Positions 6,377-6,444 of a stretch of DNA of 6,444 bases are shown here, in pieces (positions within the stretch are counted from its first letter, which is position 1; each line of letters begins with the position of its first letter). The DNA is taken from assembly GCA_937892105.1 (NCBI GenBank), contig CALAUZ010000149.1, positions 1 to 6,444 of the forward strand. Direction: 5' to 3'. Source of the DNA: an uncultured Fretibacterium sp. Its GTDB lineage: Bacteria > Synergistota > Synergistia > Synergistales > Aminobacteriaceae. The notes beneath the pieces were generated by a model. That model saw only the letters and a program-made list of their open reading frames with translations, made no database searches and had not been told where the DNA came from. A program made the position numbers and the translations under genes.

Positions 6377-6444
6377 CTAAGAGTGCGGTTTTTTTCGTCG
6401 ATTTTCGTCATTACCGCTTCCGTCCCTTCGTAATTTCGGTATTT
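6373..6444 (-). CDS. 3' end of an unidentified upstream ORF (partial)
   Basis: Twenty-three codons are open from the window edge to a TGA at 6375-6373. The visible tail is basic and ends in IDEKNRTLR. The stop overlaps the ATG of the 4,6-dehydratase by four bases (ATGA), a common arrangement for co-translated genes, and the dehydratase has no clear ribosome site of its own. That is the main reason to believe this reading frame. Twenty-three open codons can arise by chance, and nothing in the tail identifies a family. It is likely the C-terminus of another gene in the same sugar operon, but this is inference. Confidence 0.45.
   Translation of the reverse strand, partial: KYRNYEGTEAVMTKIDEKNRTLR

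Noticed and set aside
6377..6444. Promoter upstream of the dehydratase
   Set aside because: No credible -35/-10 pair is visible in the 68 bases and the region reads as the end of an overlapping upstream ORF.

Overview
All genes in this window lie on the minus strand and form a tightly packed, operon-like cluster read from position 6444 towards 1. The core enzymes are those that build a nucleotide-activated 2,4-diamino-trideoxy sugar. They are the early half of a legionaminic-acid-type (nonulosonic acid) pathway used to decorate flagellins, capsule or lipopolysaccharide. The organism cannot be named from this window. Strong GGAGG ribosome sites, GTG and TTG start options, and mid-40s GC in the sugar genes (hand-counted lines) fit many anaerobic or gut-type bacteria. 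I have no decisive marker.

In order of transcription: (i) 6444-6373, the last 23 codons of an unidentified upstream ORF, with an ATGA overlap into the next gene; (ii) 6376-5129, a CapD/PglF-type nucleotide-HexNAc 4,6-dehydratase; (iii) 5063-3774, a LegC-family PLP aminotransferase with a TTG start backed by a good ribosome site; (iv) 3770-2709, a PtmE-like nucleotidyltransferase with an N-terminal CBS pair; (v) 2676-1552, an AT-rich gene of unknown function encoding a protein with two membrane helices and a possible GAF-like cytoplasmic domain; (vi) 1655-1482, a 57-codon small ORF overlapping the genes on both sides; (vii) 1488-793, a NeuD/PglD-type sugar N-acetyltransferase; (viii) 711-1, a formyltransferase cut off by the window edge. 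No convincing promoter, terminator, tRNA, CRISPR or insertion sequence was seen.

Inferred pathway: the nucleotidyltransferase activates an amino-sugar phosphate, the dehydratase makes the 4-keto-6-deoxy intermediate, and LegC transaminates C4. The new amine can then be acylated. The cluster has two candidate acylating enzymes side by side, one for acetyl and one for formyl. The NeuC-, NeuB- and NeuA-like genes needed to finish a nonulosonic acid are not in this window.

The most striking feature is a run of 11 C followed by 7 A (minus strand) at the 3' end of the acetyltransferase. As given, C11 stops the protein after 231 codons, about 80 bases before the formyltransferase. With one C fewer, the frame stays open for 31 codons beyond the tract and stops on a TGATG (or GTGA) overlap with the formyltransferase start. 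Slippage could therefore switch the acetyltransferase tail and its translational coupling to the competing formyltransferase, giving a possible phase-variable acetyl/formyl switch. The second notable point is the AT-rich membrane protein and overlapping small ORF sitting inside an otherwise ordinary sugar operon.
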